Made by a program: the position numbers and the translations under genes. Of a stretch of 64,000 nucleotides of DNA, positions 17,101-24,733 are shown piece after piece (position 1 is the first letter of the stretch; the number at the start of each line of letters is the position of its first letter). Location of the stretch: assembly GCA_937879855.1 (NCBI GenBank), contig CALFMO010000035.1, positions 1-64,000 on the forward strand. The letters run 5' to 3'. The notes under the pieces were generated by a model. It did not search any database, was not told the origin of the DNA, and saw only the letters and a program-made list of their open reading frames with translations. This DNA is from an uncultured Acidobacteriaceae bacterium (GTDB lineage Bacteria; Acidobacteriota; Terriglobia; Terriglobales; Acidobacteriaceae).

Positions 17101-17694
17101 TTATGTGTTGCTGATTTGTAATGCCCGGCCGAGATTATCTCCGCTCAGCCACTCCATACTGGCCGACGTTGGCGTCAAACTCTTGAACCGCGTCCCGTAC
17201 TTGACGGTGAGCAGTTCTTTGATTTCTTCGAAACGCCGGACGTTGTTGAAGAATGCGAGTTCTCGCCAGACCTCCACGTCTCCCGTCCTGATCACCTGAT
17301 GAAACTCTCCGTCAGCTCCTTTTTCAAAATCCCAATCGAACTCCAACGACTCGCCCTCCAGATCGGGCAGTTGGTCGGCGTTGCGGAGTTTTTCCTGCTC
17401 GAATTTCTCCAGCAGCTCGTAATTACGTTTGATCCGTTGGCGGAATCCCGGCAGTGCTGCAATCGCTTCCTGATTGCCATGAGCCGCCGCTTCCTCAGTG
17501 TCCTTGAGATTGGGAAATTCGATCACCACCCCAAGATTACGATAGCACTTCGGGCATTCGATGCTGACTGCGCCCCCGCCGACCTCGCCGACGTCGGCCG
17601 TGGTCACGTTCCCGCTCCAGCCGCAGTGACTGCACTTGAATAGCTCATCCCGCCAGTTTGAGTAGTAAGGCCATACTCTTCCCATGTCTGACAC
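17101..17694 (-). CDS. Zinc-ribbon protein of unknown function
   Basis: 197 aa. Residues 20-52 contain two CxxC knuckles (FKCSHCGWSG and IECPKCYRN), a zinc ribbon. The middle is charged and helical (PGFRQRIKRNYELLEKFEQEKLR) and the end is acidic-to-mixed with no further motif. I do not recognise a named family. It lies six bases downstream of the stop of an exported protein gene on the same strand, possibly one operon. The basis is composition, reading-frame quality and the zinc motif. Confidence 0.6.
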   Translation of the reverse strand: MSDMGRVWPYYSNWRDELFKCSHCGWSGNVTTADVGEVGGGAVSIECPKCYRNLGVVIEFPNLKDTEEAAAHGNQEAIAALPGFRQRIKRNYELLEKFEQEKLRNADQLPDLEGESLEFDWDFEKGADGEFHQVIRTGDVEVWRELAFFNNVRRFEEIKELLTVKYGTRFKSLTPTSASMEWLSGDNLGRALQISNT

Positions 17695-17700
17695 CCCTTC

Positions 17701-18405
17701 CTAGTCACCCAGTCGGAGGCAGGCTTTTTCGGGCGATGGCATCTTCATCAGGATATCCTTCCCCTGCCTTAAGGCTTCGGCTTCCACGCGCCAATACATG
17801 CGCCCATTCACCTCATTGAACCGGACATCAGATTCCCAGTAGGCATCGTTCGCCCCAGCCCTGCCTAGCACGACGATTTTATAACTCCATTCCCAAGCGA
17901 CACTCGTCGCACCAGTTCTAGGGTTCACCGCTTGCGCTGAATCGCCGGTCGTGCTGTCCAGCCGTATGCCAGGAATGTGGAAGTTTCCTTCTTCATCAGT
18001 TTTGGTGCCTTGAACCGCAGAACTTATCTTGTTGTCCTCGCCCCATTCCACGGCCGCTTCTACCGACTTAGTGACGTTGAGAAGATCGGCTTCGCAATTG
18101 ACTTGCAGCTGCTCAATTTGGCCTGAGAGTAGCTCGTTCCGGCGTTCGAGGTAAGCCAGCAATGCGGTTTTATTGTCCTTGTTTCCCTTGCCGCCGATTA
18201 CGTAGACCTTCGCAAATCTCGCCGGTTTGATATCTCCCGAGTTGGTCACCGCAAACACACGACCGGCAATTGAACCTGTCAACGCTGGCTGATTGGATTT
18301 TGTGGGACTCCTTGACTGGCAGTAAGCTACAACTGCACCTTCGACCAGCAGCATTCCCACCAGCAAGAATCGCCGAAATTCACGAACCGTCTCTTCCTTC
18401 GGCAT
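17701..18405 (-). CDS. Exported protein with carboxypeptidase-regulatory-like fold
   Basis: 234 aa from ATG 18405 (MPKEETVREFRRF); an in-frame ATG eight codons upstream is possible. A signal-peptide-like hydrophobic stretch (FLLVGMLLVEGAVVAYCQS) precedes a segment GSIAGRVFAVTNSGDIKPARFAKVYVI and later GTKTDEEGNFHIPGI. This resembles the carboxypeptidase regulatory-like beta-sandwich common in secreted Acidobacteriota proteins. The C-terminus lists WESDVRFNEVNGRMYWRVEAEAL. Function unknown. Confidence 0.6.
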   Translation of the reverse strand: MPKEETVREFRRFLLVGMLLVEGAVVAYCQSRSPTKSNQPALTGSIAGRVFAVTNSGDIKPARFAKVYVIGGKGNKDNKTALLAYLERRNELLSGQIEQLQVNCEADLLNVTKSVEAAVEWGEDNKISSAVQGTKTDEEGNFHIPGIRLDSTTGDSAQAVNPRTGATSVAWEWSYKIVVLGRAGANDAYWESDVRFNEVNGRMYWRVEAEALRQGKDILMKMPSPEKACLRLGD

Positions 18406-18511
18406 CGCACCCCCCACCTGACGCGCCAATGATTTGGCACTTCTTTGAAGACGGATGATTACACACTATAGGTGGGTCGCACAATTGTGGGCAAGGCCGG
18501 AAAGTTAGACG

Positions 18512-18796
18512 GTGCCTCGAAAACCGGCCCGCAGCCAGAGACCCCTCAACCCCAAGAGTGCGTTCGGAATTGTTCTGCGTCGGCTGCGGGAAAAGCACGG
18601 CGACTCGCAGGATTCCTTCGCCCATCGCACCGGTTACCATCGCAACTACATAGGACAACTGGAGCGAGGAGAGAAAAGCCCATCCTTAACAGCTCTTTTC
18701 ACCGTAGCAAGAAGCTGCGAAATGCAGCCGTCACAGATTCTGAAAATGGTGGAGAAATTGTTGGATCGGGTTGACCGTATGCTGGGTTCCCTCTAA
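18512..18796 (+). CDS. XRE-family helix-turn-helix regulator
   Basis: 94 aa from a GTG. GIVLRRLREKHGDSQDSFAHRTGYHRNYIGQLERGEKSPSL is a classic Cro/C1-type HTH, followed by a short helical tail (SQILKMVEKLLDRV). It stands alone on the plus strand just before the left 93-bp repeat of the hairpin array. It may regulate IME-2 genes; no operator was identified. Confidence 0.8.
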   Translation: MPRKPARSQRPLNPKSAFGIVLRRLREKHGDSQDSFAHRTGYHRNYIGQLERGEKSPSLTALFTVARSCEMQPSQILKMVEKLLDRVDRMLGSL

Positions 18797-18834
18797 ACCT
18801 GTCCCAAGGAGCGTTCCCCGCACCCACAGGCCCC

Positions 18835-18927
18835 ACTGGAATACCTCTGGAAATGCAATTGGAAGCTCTTGGGCCGCTTCTGGTCCCCCTCCGGCTAGGG
18901 TTTCTACCCCCGACCGCCAGAATCGCC
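18835..18927. repeat. 93-bp direct repeat, left copy, bounding the gene array
   Basis: Imperfect copy of 24486-24578, same length and orientation. Both include the core GCAATTGGAAGCTCTTGGG and end with GAATCGCC. The two copies sit just outside the first (18966) and last (24421) hairpin repeats. Confidence 0.75.
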
Positions 18928-18965
18928 TTGGATTCGCTTGCAGGCAACATCTCCTCCGAACCTGT

Positions 18966-19025
18966 TTGGCAAGGCGATTTCACCTGCTATTCGGGTCGAT
19001 GAGTGTAATCGGGATGTTTCGCCAA
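18966..19025 (+). repeat. Array hairpin repeat A
   Basis: Imperfect inverted repeat. The left arm starts TTGGCAAGGCGATT; the right arm is TGAGTGTAATCGGGATG then TTTCGCCAA. The right-arm consensus of the family is TGAGTGTAATGGCGATGTTT; the left-arm consensus is AGGCGATAGCGCTCAAAAT. It lies upstream of the gene at 19102. Confidence 0.7.
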
Positions 19026-19101
19026 CTGACCCCGTTTTGATGTGGCTGGTCCATTTCCCACTCTATAATCCTGAGCGTTGGTAGTACGCGCATGGTGCCT
19101 C

Positions 19102-19602
19102 ATGCCACCTCTTCAAAACCAGCCCGAATCACACGCTGCTGGGGCAAAGAGCGAAGGTCGTGGCACGGCGGAGTTCCGCCCAATCGTTGCACTCGCCTTC
19201 ATCGCAGGTGTGCTGATACCGGGCAGCATCGCGCTAGTGGAACACGGTGTGGCAACTTGGATTGCCGTCGCTATCACTTTTTGCGTAGCTGGCACCGCGC
19301 TGCACCGACTCCGAAAGGAACGCACCTTGCTTAACGGCCGCGCAACCACCATCGCGACGGTCACGCACTGGGAGAAGGCTGAGGGTTCGGAGGGAGGGCA
19401 TTTCTATTTGGTGCAATACCGTTTCCTTGGATCGGATGGGAAAGAGTACGTCGGCAAAGCGACATCGCAGATTGAACTCCCGCCAGTAGGGGAGATGCTT
19501 CCAATTTCATATATGTACGTTGACCCAACCCGGAATTTGCCGCTTGCTACGTTTTGGTTCTTCCGCTTTACCTACACCGGCTTTGCCAAGTGGATGAATT
19601 AG
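19102..19602 (+). CDS. DUF3592-like membrane protein (array unit 1)
   Basis: 166 aa, starting at ATG 19102 (MPPLQNQPESH). Two transmembrane helices (PIVALAFIAGVLIPGSIALV and TWIAVAITFCVAGTAL) precede a beta-rich domain. That domain, with GRATTIATVTHWEKAEGSEGG then YLVQYRFLGSDGKEYVG and PISYMYVDPTRN, resembles DUF3592 proteins. Function unknown. It is the only gene between hairpins A and B. Confidence 0.6.
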   Translation: MPPLQNQPESHAAGAKSEGRGTAEFRPIVALAFIAGVLIPGSIALVEHGVATWIAVAITFCVAGTALHRLRKERTLLNGRATTIATVTHWEKAEGSEGGHFYLVQYRFLGSDGKEYVGKATSQIELPPVGEMLPISYMYVDPTRNLPLATFWFFRFTYTGFAKWMN

Positions 19603-19620
19603 AGCCTTCTCAACTGTCGA

Positions 19621-19687
19621 AACCAGGCGATTGCGCTCAAAATCCCTGGCCGGACCATTCTGAGTGCTATGGCGATGTTACGCCAAC
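19621..19687 (+). repeat. Array hairpin repeat B
   Basis: Left arm CAGGCGATTGCGCTCA, right arm TGAGTGCTATGGCGATG followed by TTACGCCAAC; loop about 20 bases. Same orientation as A, C, D and F. The right arm overlaps the annotated start of the next gene. Confidence 0.75.
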
Positions 19688-19965
19688 CATTTGCTAACAT
19701 CCGTAGCGTGAAGCTGAAAACGTGGCTGATCTTTGTTTGTGTTGAGACTGCGGGCGTTGTGGCAATGCACTTGGGTCACGATTGGTCGCTCATCTTGGGT
19801 GTCTTATTGCTGGTTCCGGGAATACCTGTACTCTATGTGTTCTCGGGGATTCATCGGCTGATAATGATCGGAGACTTTCGCCTTGCTGTCGCAGGCATTC
19901 TGATTAACGCCGGGGTATGGTGGGTATCGGCGAGCGTTCTCCGCTGGCTCAGAAAAAAGACTTGA
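19669..19965 (+). CDS. Small membrane protein (array unit 2)
   Basis: 98 aa at most. The ATG at 19669 and the next ATG lie inside the right arm of hairpin B, so a GTG at 19708 (VKLKTWLIFVCVE) may be the true start. Three hydrophobic segments (WLIFVCVETAGVVAMHL, LILGVLLLVPGIPVLYVFSG, LAVAGILINAGVWWV) indicate an inner-membrane protein. No family recognised. It is the single gene between hairpins B and C. Confidence 0.5.
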   Translation: MAMLRQPFANIRSVKLKTWLIFVCVETAGVVAMHLGHDWSLILGVLLLVPGIPVLYVFSGIHRLIMIGDFRLAVAGILINAGVWWVSASVLRWLRKKT

Positions 19966-19980
19966 AACGTCAAACACTCA

Positions 19981-20030
19981 ACCACCGTTTGCGCTCATTA
20001 GAGGGGTCCTGAGCGTAATGGCGATGTTAC
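19981..20030 (+). repeat. Array hairpin repeat C
   Basis: Left arm CACCGTTTGCGCTCA, right arm TGAGCGTAATGGCGATGTTAC, loop about 10 bases. It is a shorter member of the family in the same orientation. Confidence 0.7.
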
Positions 20031-20062
20031 AACACCTGTCTGGCCGGAACGCAGCCAGACAC

Positions 20063-20569
20063 TCAACTTTCCAGTCCTTTACCAGTCACGACGAAGTGCT
20101 GATCCTCGGCAGACGGCTTGAATATCCGCCAGTGTTCGTCGCTCAAAGAGTCATCAGGAAAAACGTCTAAAGCATACTCATCATCGAAAATAATCGTGAA
20201 ACTTCCGGCCCCGCCGACCTCAACCTCTCGTACCATGAACTGTCGCGTCTCGTTCTGAAATAGCTCCGCGATGCGTCGGTCTCGTCTGTTGGCTCCCTGC
20301 ACGTCCCAGTCGAAATCTTCAACTGGGTGATCGCCCTCTTCCGGTGGATAGTAGAGATCGCGGCCACCGACAACCACCTCATCCCCGTGCCTGATCCGCC
20401 ACGCACACTGAATGTGGAGGGCATATTCTCCGACTTCCTTCGTCCCGCCACGTGCGGCCACTGTTCTGCGCTGTCCAAAATGAAACCATTCCAAGTCAGC
20501 CGCACGACCAGACGACCACAGTGGCATTCCGATCAGTGAATCAAGTGCTCTTTGAATCTGTTCCCTCAT
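20063..20569 (-). CDS. Hypothetical soluble protein (array unit 3)
   Basis: 168 aa (MREQIQRALDSLIGMPLW). Patterns such as WFHFGQRR, GEYALHIQCAWRI, GRDLYYPPEEGD, FTIIFDDEYALDVFPDDS and EHWRIFKP resemble a widespread family of small single-gene-cassette-type proteins of unknown function; I cannot name it. It reads opposite to array units 1-2 and is the only gene between hairpins C and D. Confidence 0.6.
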   Translation of the reverse strand: MREQIQRALDSLIGMPLWSSGRAADLEWFHFGQRRTVAARGGTKEVGEYALHIQCAWRIRHGDEVVVGGRDLYYPPEEGDHPVEDFDWDVQGANRRDRRIAELFQNETRQFMVREVEVGGAGSFTIIFDDEYALDVFPDDSLSDEHWRIFKPSAEDQHFVVTGKGLES

Positions 20570-20600
20570 GGCGGAATATCATACGGCAGGACAGATGACA

Positions 20601-20668
20601 CTATCAGGCCATAGCGCTCAACATCCCCCGCCGCAGGGACGATGAGTGAAATCGGGATTTCTCGCCAA
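20601..20668 (+). repeat. Array hairpin repeat D
   Basis: Left arm CAGGCCATAGCGCTCA, right arm TGAGTGAAATCGGGATTTCTCGCCAA, with an inner CCCCGCCGCAGGG loop region. It abuts the stop codon of the next gene, which starts at coordinate 20669. Confidence 0.75.
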
Positions 20669-21112
20669 TCACGGTCGTTTCTTTCGCTGTATCAGGCCAA
20701 TGCCAAGGGTTTGAATGAGGGGATGTTGCGGCAGAAGGCAAATCTGTTTTGGCCGCATGAAAGGTCGCACAACGACGTGCCAAACGGCGAACGCACCCAG
20801 CCAGTAAAACCCCACAACGAAGATAACGAATGCTCCCCAATCGGGATGCCGCCACAACGGAATCACAATTCCAGCGATAAGGCACGTTGCCAACCGTAGC
20901 CGTTCGTACCATTGAGGAAATTTCGGTAGCAAAAGTTCATTGCAGTGAGGGCAACGAAGCGGTGCAGACTGGACTTCTTCAGGACTGAGAGCACCGTCGC
21001 AGTTGGGGCACGTCGATATTTCCGATGGCAGTGACTGCACGACAGAAGTATAGGACGAAAGAGCACAACGCGGCTGTGATGATGGTCGCTTGCTGCAAAC
21101 AGGGCATTTCAC
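20669..21112 (-). CDS. Zinc-ribbon membrane protein (array unit 4)
   Basis: 147 aa from a GTG (KCPVCSKRPSSQ). Three CxxC pairs (CPVC near residue 3, CPNC near 35, CPHC near 54) suggest two zinc ribbons. Two membrane helices follow (LATCLIAGIVIPLW, GAFVIFVVGFYWLGAFAVW). The final 35 residues are basic and cytosolic. Function unknown. It is the single gene between hairpins D and E. Confidence 0.55.
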   Translation of the reverse strand: MKCPVCSKRPSSQPRCALSSYTSVVQSLPSEISTCPNCDGALSPEEVQSAPLRCPHCNELLLPKFPQWYERLRLATCLIAGIVIPLWRHPDWGAFVIFVVGFYWLGAFAVWHVVVRPFMRPKQICLLPQHPLIQTLGIGLIQRKKRP

Positions 21113-21163
21113 TCAAGTGCCCAGCGGAACGTCATGATGAGTGAGATGGCGATGTTACGACAG
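21104..21163 (+). repeat. Array hairpin repeat E
   Basis: Right arm TGAGTGAGATGGCGATG then TTACGACAG is clear (21136-21163). The left arm is diverged (CATTTCACTCA at 21105-21115) and overlaps the start of the unit 4 gene. Confidence 0.55.
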
Positions 21164-21631
21164 TTAGCCGAATGACTCGGTTGATTGAAGAACTCGGGTG
21201 GCAGTTTCTGCCCAATCCGGGTTGCCAACGCATATTACTAGTCGAAAGCTGCTGTTGGCCGCAAACCCATCCGTGGGAACAGCGAAGGTTGTGAAGAAAT
21301 CTAGAGCTTCCTCTAAGGTCTTGTCCTTATGCCACGTTGTCATAACTGCGTCATCTGCTGTCGGTCCAACGAATCTACGCTCGCCAAGGTCATCTTCGAC
21401 TATGACCTCATCGACAATGTCGTGAAACCTCTCGCAGTCGCGGCCCCAAGCGCTGAAATAGACCATCCCTTTGCTCAGGGCGGCTGAGGCAAAGTCGGAA
21501 ATCGTATCGACGCTGATATCGCTGACGTTGGCAGCGACGAATAGTCGAAATCGGCCAGACTGCAACGGGGTCGATGCAGGCCATTTCAACTCGGGTAACT
21601 GAATGACTGCGAACCGTTTCTGCTCTGCCAT
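21164..21631 (-). CDS. Hypothetical cassette-type protein (array unit 5)
   Basis: 155 aa (MAEQKRFAVIQLPEL). Segments FRLFVAANVSDIS, KGMVYFSAWGRDCERFHDIVDE, TWHKDKTLEEALDFFTTF and FRLVICVGNPDW look like a family of small proteins of unknown function often found as single cassettes (DUF7684-like); the assignment is tentative. It is the only gene between hairpins E and F. Confidence 0.6.
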   Translation of the reverse strand: MAEQKRFAVIQLPELKWPASTPLQSGRFRLFVAANVSDISVDTISDFASAALSKGMVYFSAWGRDCERFHDIVDEVIVEDDLGERRFVGPTADDAVMTTWHKDKTLEEALDFFTTFAVPTDGFAANSSFRLVICVGNPDWAETATRVLQSTESFG

Positions 21632-21671
21632 GCAAAGTAGCGTATCACCGACTTGGGCATAGCTGTCGTTA

Positions 21672-21735
21672 GCAGGCGATAGCGCTCAAAATCCCCGCAT
21701 GGGGTCGGTGAGTGTAACCGGGATGTTTCAACAAC
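21672..21735 (+). repeat. Array hairpin repeat F
   Basis: Left arm GCAGGCGATAGCGCTCAAAA, right arm TGAGTGTAACCGGGATG then TTTCAACAA, with the inner palindrome CCCCGCATGGGG. It is the closest full-length match to the inverted repeats flanking the recombinase unit. Confidence 0.8.
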
Positions 21736-21766
21736 AATCGACAACCGGGCGGCAGGTCGCACCCAT

Positions 21767-22045
21767 TCAGTGAGAAAACCACAGGTGCAGCCACACCTCA
21801 GCCACAACTGCCGCAAGCAGGACTGCATTAGTTCTGGGGAAAGTCCAGCCTGCTCCCAGCTTCAAGTTTCGCAGCTTTAGGACTGAGACAAATACCGCAA
21901 GCGAAGCGCAGAGAAAAATCGCCCCAAGCTTGGGACCGTGAATCGCGGGTTCGAGGAGAGAAAGCACATAGCCAAGTGTCGCGGCAGCGATTCCGAGGAA
22001 GTAAGGGCTTTTGCGATGCCCTTTTGCTATGTCTATCTTTTCCAT
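21767..22045 (-). CDS. Small membrane protein (array unit 6)
   Basis: 92 aa (MEKIDIAKGHRKS). Three hydrophobic segments: FLGIAAATLGYVLSLL, LGAIFLCASLAVFVSVL and AVLLAAVVAEVWLHLWF. No recognised family. It is the only gene between hairpin F and the left inverted repeat of the recombinase unit. Confidence 0.5.
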   Translation of the reverse strand: MEKIDIAKGHRKSPYFLGIAAATLGYVLSLLEPAIHGPKLGAIFLCASLAVFVSVLKLRNLKLGAGWTFPRTNAVLLAAVVAEVWLHLWFSH

Positions 22046-22125
22046 CGCCTGCGATTATAGCGGTTCATCCTGCCCCTGAGAGAAGGATAGCTGTCGCTAT
22101 CAGGCGATAGCGCTCAGAATGCGGA

Positions 22126-22503
22126 TCAAGCTGCGTCGTGTCTGAGAAACTGAGCGAAAGAACGGATTGATTTCATCTTCTCTTCCCGCAATCCACGCAG
22201 ATCATCCTCACCGAGCCGATTTTCGTACAAGAGTCTCCCCAACACGTCTTTAAGTCGCGAACCACGAGGGTCGTATTTGCGGTTGATGTCTTTACGGCGT
22301 TCGGTAAGGTACTGTTCCAAGTCCCACAGATCATCCGGTTCGTTGATCTGGCTGGCCATCTTTTTTGTTTCCTGCATCACCTCGTGAAGCTCCCGCTTCA
22401 GAGCAGCGTCGAAGGCTCTGCGGGCGATGGCCTTTTCTGACCTCGACCATATCGGTTCGTTCTGGTAAGGATAGCGCTCCGGTGTCGCAGACTGGTTGGT
22501 CAT
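22126..22503 (-). CDS. Accessory protein encoded beside the recombinase
   Basis: 125 aa (MTNQSATPERYPYQNEPIW). Strongly charged and helical: EKAIARRAFDAALKRELHEV, DDLWDLEQYLTERRKDINRK, then YDPRGSRLKDVLGRLLYE and EDDLRGLREEKMKSIRSFAQ. From memory, similar proteins occur next to this type of site-specific integrase, so a role in recombination or its control is plausible. It overlaps the recombinase frame by 173 bases and sits directly inside the left inverted repeat. Confidence 0.6.
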   Translation of the reverse strand: MTNQSATPERYPYQNEPIWSRSEKAIARRAFDAALKRELHEVMQETKKMASQINEPDDLWDLEQYLTERRKDINRKYDPRGSRLKDVLGRLLYENRLGEDDLRGLREEKMKSIRSFAQFLRHDAA

Positions 22504-23548
22504 GTTCCAATCCTCCGTGGCGGCATTCTACCGCTTGCCCAAATGTCTTTTCTACAGGGGCGGAGGATTTCACTGAGGCAGATTGAGCATCGTCTTCATG
22601 CGGCTGCCCGTCCTTTCCGAGGTAAAACAGATCGTTTACCGGATGTCCGAGATTCTGCTTGCAGCCGAGATAGCGTTCCGTAGTCTGCACGGATGCATGC
22701 CCCAGCAGGAACTGAATCTGCTCCAGCTCGCCACCGCTCGTGTGGCAGAGCTTGGCACAGGTTCGCCGCAAGTCATGCGGTGCAATATGCTCCAAGCCCG
22801 CTCTCTGGCAACAACCCTTGACTACGTACTACACGACATTCTGCGAGATGCCTTTCCCCCACACCTTTCCCGCTCGGGCAACCCGCCGAAAGATCCTTCC
22901 CTCCGTGACCCTGGCTGCCACTATCCACTGATCAAGTGCCGCCTTGACCCATTGTGGAATCGGCACGGTGCGGATGTGACCGCCCTTGCCGATCAGGTCT
23001 ACGACTGCCCGGTGACCTTGGCGCATCTGCACCTCATCCATTTCCAAGCCCACCAGTTCCGATCTGCGAAAACCACATCCGAACAGCATGGCCAGCATCG
23101 CATAGTCTCGCTTGGCACGCATACTGTCGCCATAAGCATGTTTCAGCACCTCTGAACTTTGCTCTACGCTCAACCAGTTGCCGGAGCGGAACCCAAGCTG
23201 CTTGACCCCTTTTACTCGGCTGATACCTGCGGCCAGTTCAGGACTCAGCAAGCCTGAGTCGGCGGCCTCGTGTGCAAGACGGCGCACGGCTGCGAGTTGT
23301 TGGTTGATGGTGTTGGCAGCCAGACCGCGTGATTCCAAGTGCATCCGATAACGAGCGACGACGATGCGATTGAAGGCCAGTCTGGGTTCGGAGCAGTACC
23401 AGGCGATGAATTGGTCGATGGCGTACTCGTACACACGGCGCGAGGCTGGCGAGCCGAGGCTGTTGAGCACGGCTCTCTTACAGTGATCCAGATCCGGCAG
23501 ACGAAGCAATCGGCGACGGTAATTCGGCTTGACCTTGCGCTTGCCCAT
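22331..23548 (-). pseudogene. Tyrosine recombinase interrupted by an in-frame TAG
   Basis: The frame opens at 23548 (MGKRKVKPNYRRRLL) and runs 239 codons to a TAG at 22829-22831, then continues in the same frame to 22331. Before the stop are the core-binding domain and the Arg (FGCGFRRSELVGLE) and Lys (IGKGGHIRTVPIP) motifs. After it come PHDLRRTCAKLCH (HxxR) and FLLGHASVQTTERYLG with His and nucleophile Tyr. The stop falls in SQNVV*YVVKGC, where family members typically have Trp, so a single TGG to TAG change is likely. Without readthrough the enzyme is inactive. The tail after YLGCKQ is longer than expected and overlaps the accessory gene. Confidence 0.8.
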
Positions 23549-23624
23549 GGCGACGGCCTCCCATGCCGCAGGATGAAACTACGGCACAGACCGTCTGGGT
23601 AATGCAAGCATGGGGAGGGGAGGG

Positions 23625-23671
23625 ATTCTGAGCGCTATCGCCTGGTAACGCCAGTTGATAACGCCAGTTGA
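23625..23671. repeat. Right inverted repeat of recombinase unit plus 13-bp tandem repeat
   Basis: 23625-23647 is the inverted partner of 22098-22120. TAACGCCAGTTGA is then present twice in tandem at 23646-23658 and 23659-23671. The TTACGCC/TAACGCC sequence matches the end of the hairpin right arms, for example repeat B. Confidence 0.75.
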
Positions 23672-23699
23672 CCATGTTTCCGCGATACAATGCAGCACG

Positions 23700-23924
23700 A
23701 TGAGCATCAGCGAAGTCTCTTGGCTAGATTTTGTTGGTCTTGCAGTCGCCGTCACGCTGCTGGAAGCAGCAATCAGGGGCCATGGAGCGACTGTCCTGAA
23801 GGGTCAGCGCAACCGCTGGCGTGCTCCGAAATTCCGGCCCGTCCTCGGACTCGCGGGTGTTGGTCTGCTGGTGCTCGTCGCGGCCGATGTTCTGGCGAGG
23901 ATTAACCTGCTTCCCCGAAGATAA
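23700..23924 (+). CDS. Small membrane protein (array unit after the recombinase)
   Basis: 74 aa from ATG 23700 (MSISEVSWLDFVGLAV). Two hydrophobic segments: FVGLAVAVTLLEAAI and VLGLAGVGLLVLVAADVLA. Basic linker between them. No recognised family. It is flanked by the right inverted repeat and hairpin repeat I. Confidence 0.45.
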   Translation: MSISEVSWLDFVGLAVAVTLLEAAIRGHGATVLKGQRNRWRAPKFRPVLGLAGVGLLVLVAADVLARINLLPRR

Positions 23925-23948
23925 GTGCAATGGCCTGGTTTCGCCAAT
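23921..23948 (+). repeat. Array repeat I (right-arm-like half)
   Basis: ATAAGTGCAATGGCCTGGTT followed by TCGCCAAT matches the right-arm consensus; no left arm is visible before it. It overlaps the stop of the upstream gene. Confidence 0.5.
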
Positions 23949-24010
23949 CATTTAGAGGAGTTTGCGGATTATCCGAAGCTTTTGGATGATGGTTCTTGCT
24001 TATTCACCAG

Positions 24011-24358
24011 TCATCGCTTCCCTGCTTTGTCTTCCTCAATGAACTGGTCGTAAAGGTCGTGACGAACGATGAAGTCCAGCTGTCGCATCGACTTAAAAGC
24101 TAGAATCCCTGCTCTAACATCGTGGTAGGCAGCATGGTCCTTAGGGTCGGCCGTCTCGCATTCTTCCATTTCAGCCGCCCACTGGCTGATGATTTCCCAA
24201 CCGGGAAGATAGTCTGCGTTTGCTTCATAACTCGCTTCAACCTTCGACAAGAAGAGCCGCCGGTGTGCTTGACAATTTGCGACACTCGGCGGGTGTTCGA
24301 ACTGACCTGTCAATGATGTAGTGAGAAGGAAGAGACTGATGGAGACGAGGAGTTTCAT
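24011..24358 (-). CDS. Small exported protein (last array unit)
   Basis: 115 aa from ATG 24358 (MKLLVSISLFLLTTSLTGQF), a good signal peptide; an in-frame ATG 16 codons upstream adds a basic stretch. The mature part is helical with WEIISQWAAEMEECETADPKD and FKSMRQLDFIVRHDLYDQFI and two cysteines. No family recognised. It is the only gene between repeats I and J. Confidence 0.5.
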   Translation of the reverse strand: MKLLVSISLFLLTTSLTGQFEHPPSVANCQAHRRLFLSKVEASYEANADYLPGWEIISQWAAEMEECETADPKDHAAYHDVRAGILAFKSMRQLDFIVRHDLYDQFIEEDKAGKR

Positions 24359-24420
24359 GAGACCTCCGGCAACGAGGAGCGGTCGGACGGTGGGACGGTG
24401 ACGCATTATAAAGCCACAGC

Positions 24421-24449
24421 TATTGAAACATCGCCATTACACTCATTAA
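24421..24449 (-). repeat. Array repeat J (reverse orientation, right arm)
   Basis: Reverse complement reads TGAGTGTAATGGCGATG then TTTCAAT, an excellent match to the right-arm consensus but in the orientation opposite to A-F. It is the last member of the array. Confidence 0.65.
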
Positions 24450-24485
24450 GAATTGCACTCGTACGTCCCCGGCAGCCCCAGCCCT

Positions 24486-24578
24486 ACTGAAAACACCCCT
24501 GGGAACGCAATTGGAAGCTCTTGGGGCGCTGCTGGTCCTCTCTGGCTAGGTGACCTACCCTCCAAGCCCTGAATCGCC
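24486..24578. repeat. 93-bp direct repeat, right copy
   Basis: Partner of 18835-18927, in the same orientation with about three quarters of positions matching by eye. The surrounding gap (24450-24733) has no convincing gene. Confidence 0.75.
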
Positions 24579-24733
24579 AGGAATCCACCCTGCAAGAAAG
24601 GGTCGTTTTTTCTCCGCCACGAAGTCCTTTGTGATCAACGCCGGAAATCTCTAATTCGGCGTGCGAGAAAGGAATTCCTTTTGAGCGGGCTTCGAGGAGG
24701 AAAAACGGGCAGCGGCTGACCACGCCAACCGAG

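Larger units (their letters stand above)
22098..23647. mobile_element. Recombinase unit bounded by 23-bp inverted repeats
   Basis: Left end 22098-22120 and right end 23625-23647 are inverted copies with 22 of 23 matches, built on CAGGCGATAGCGCTCAGAAT, the left-arm sequence of the array hairpins. Between them are a small accessory gene (22126-22503) and a nonsense-mutated tyrosine recombinase (22331-23548). A 13-bp tandem duplication TAACGCCAGTTGA x2 (23646-23671) follows the right end. This looks like a discrete mobile unit of about 1.55 kb sharing its ends with the surrounding hairpins. Confidence 0.65.

Noticed and set aside
22331..22795. Independent small gene with LRRTCAKLCH motif
   Set aside because: It is the same reading frame as the recombinase, separated only by one in-frame TAG; it contains the missing HxxR and Tyr motifs.
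18835..24578. Classical integron cassette array with attC sites
   Set aside because: No IntI-type integrase was seen, the repeats lack consistent GTTRRRY/RYYYAAC boxes, gene orientations are mixed, and one unit is a recombinase with inverted ends. Only the layout is integron-like.
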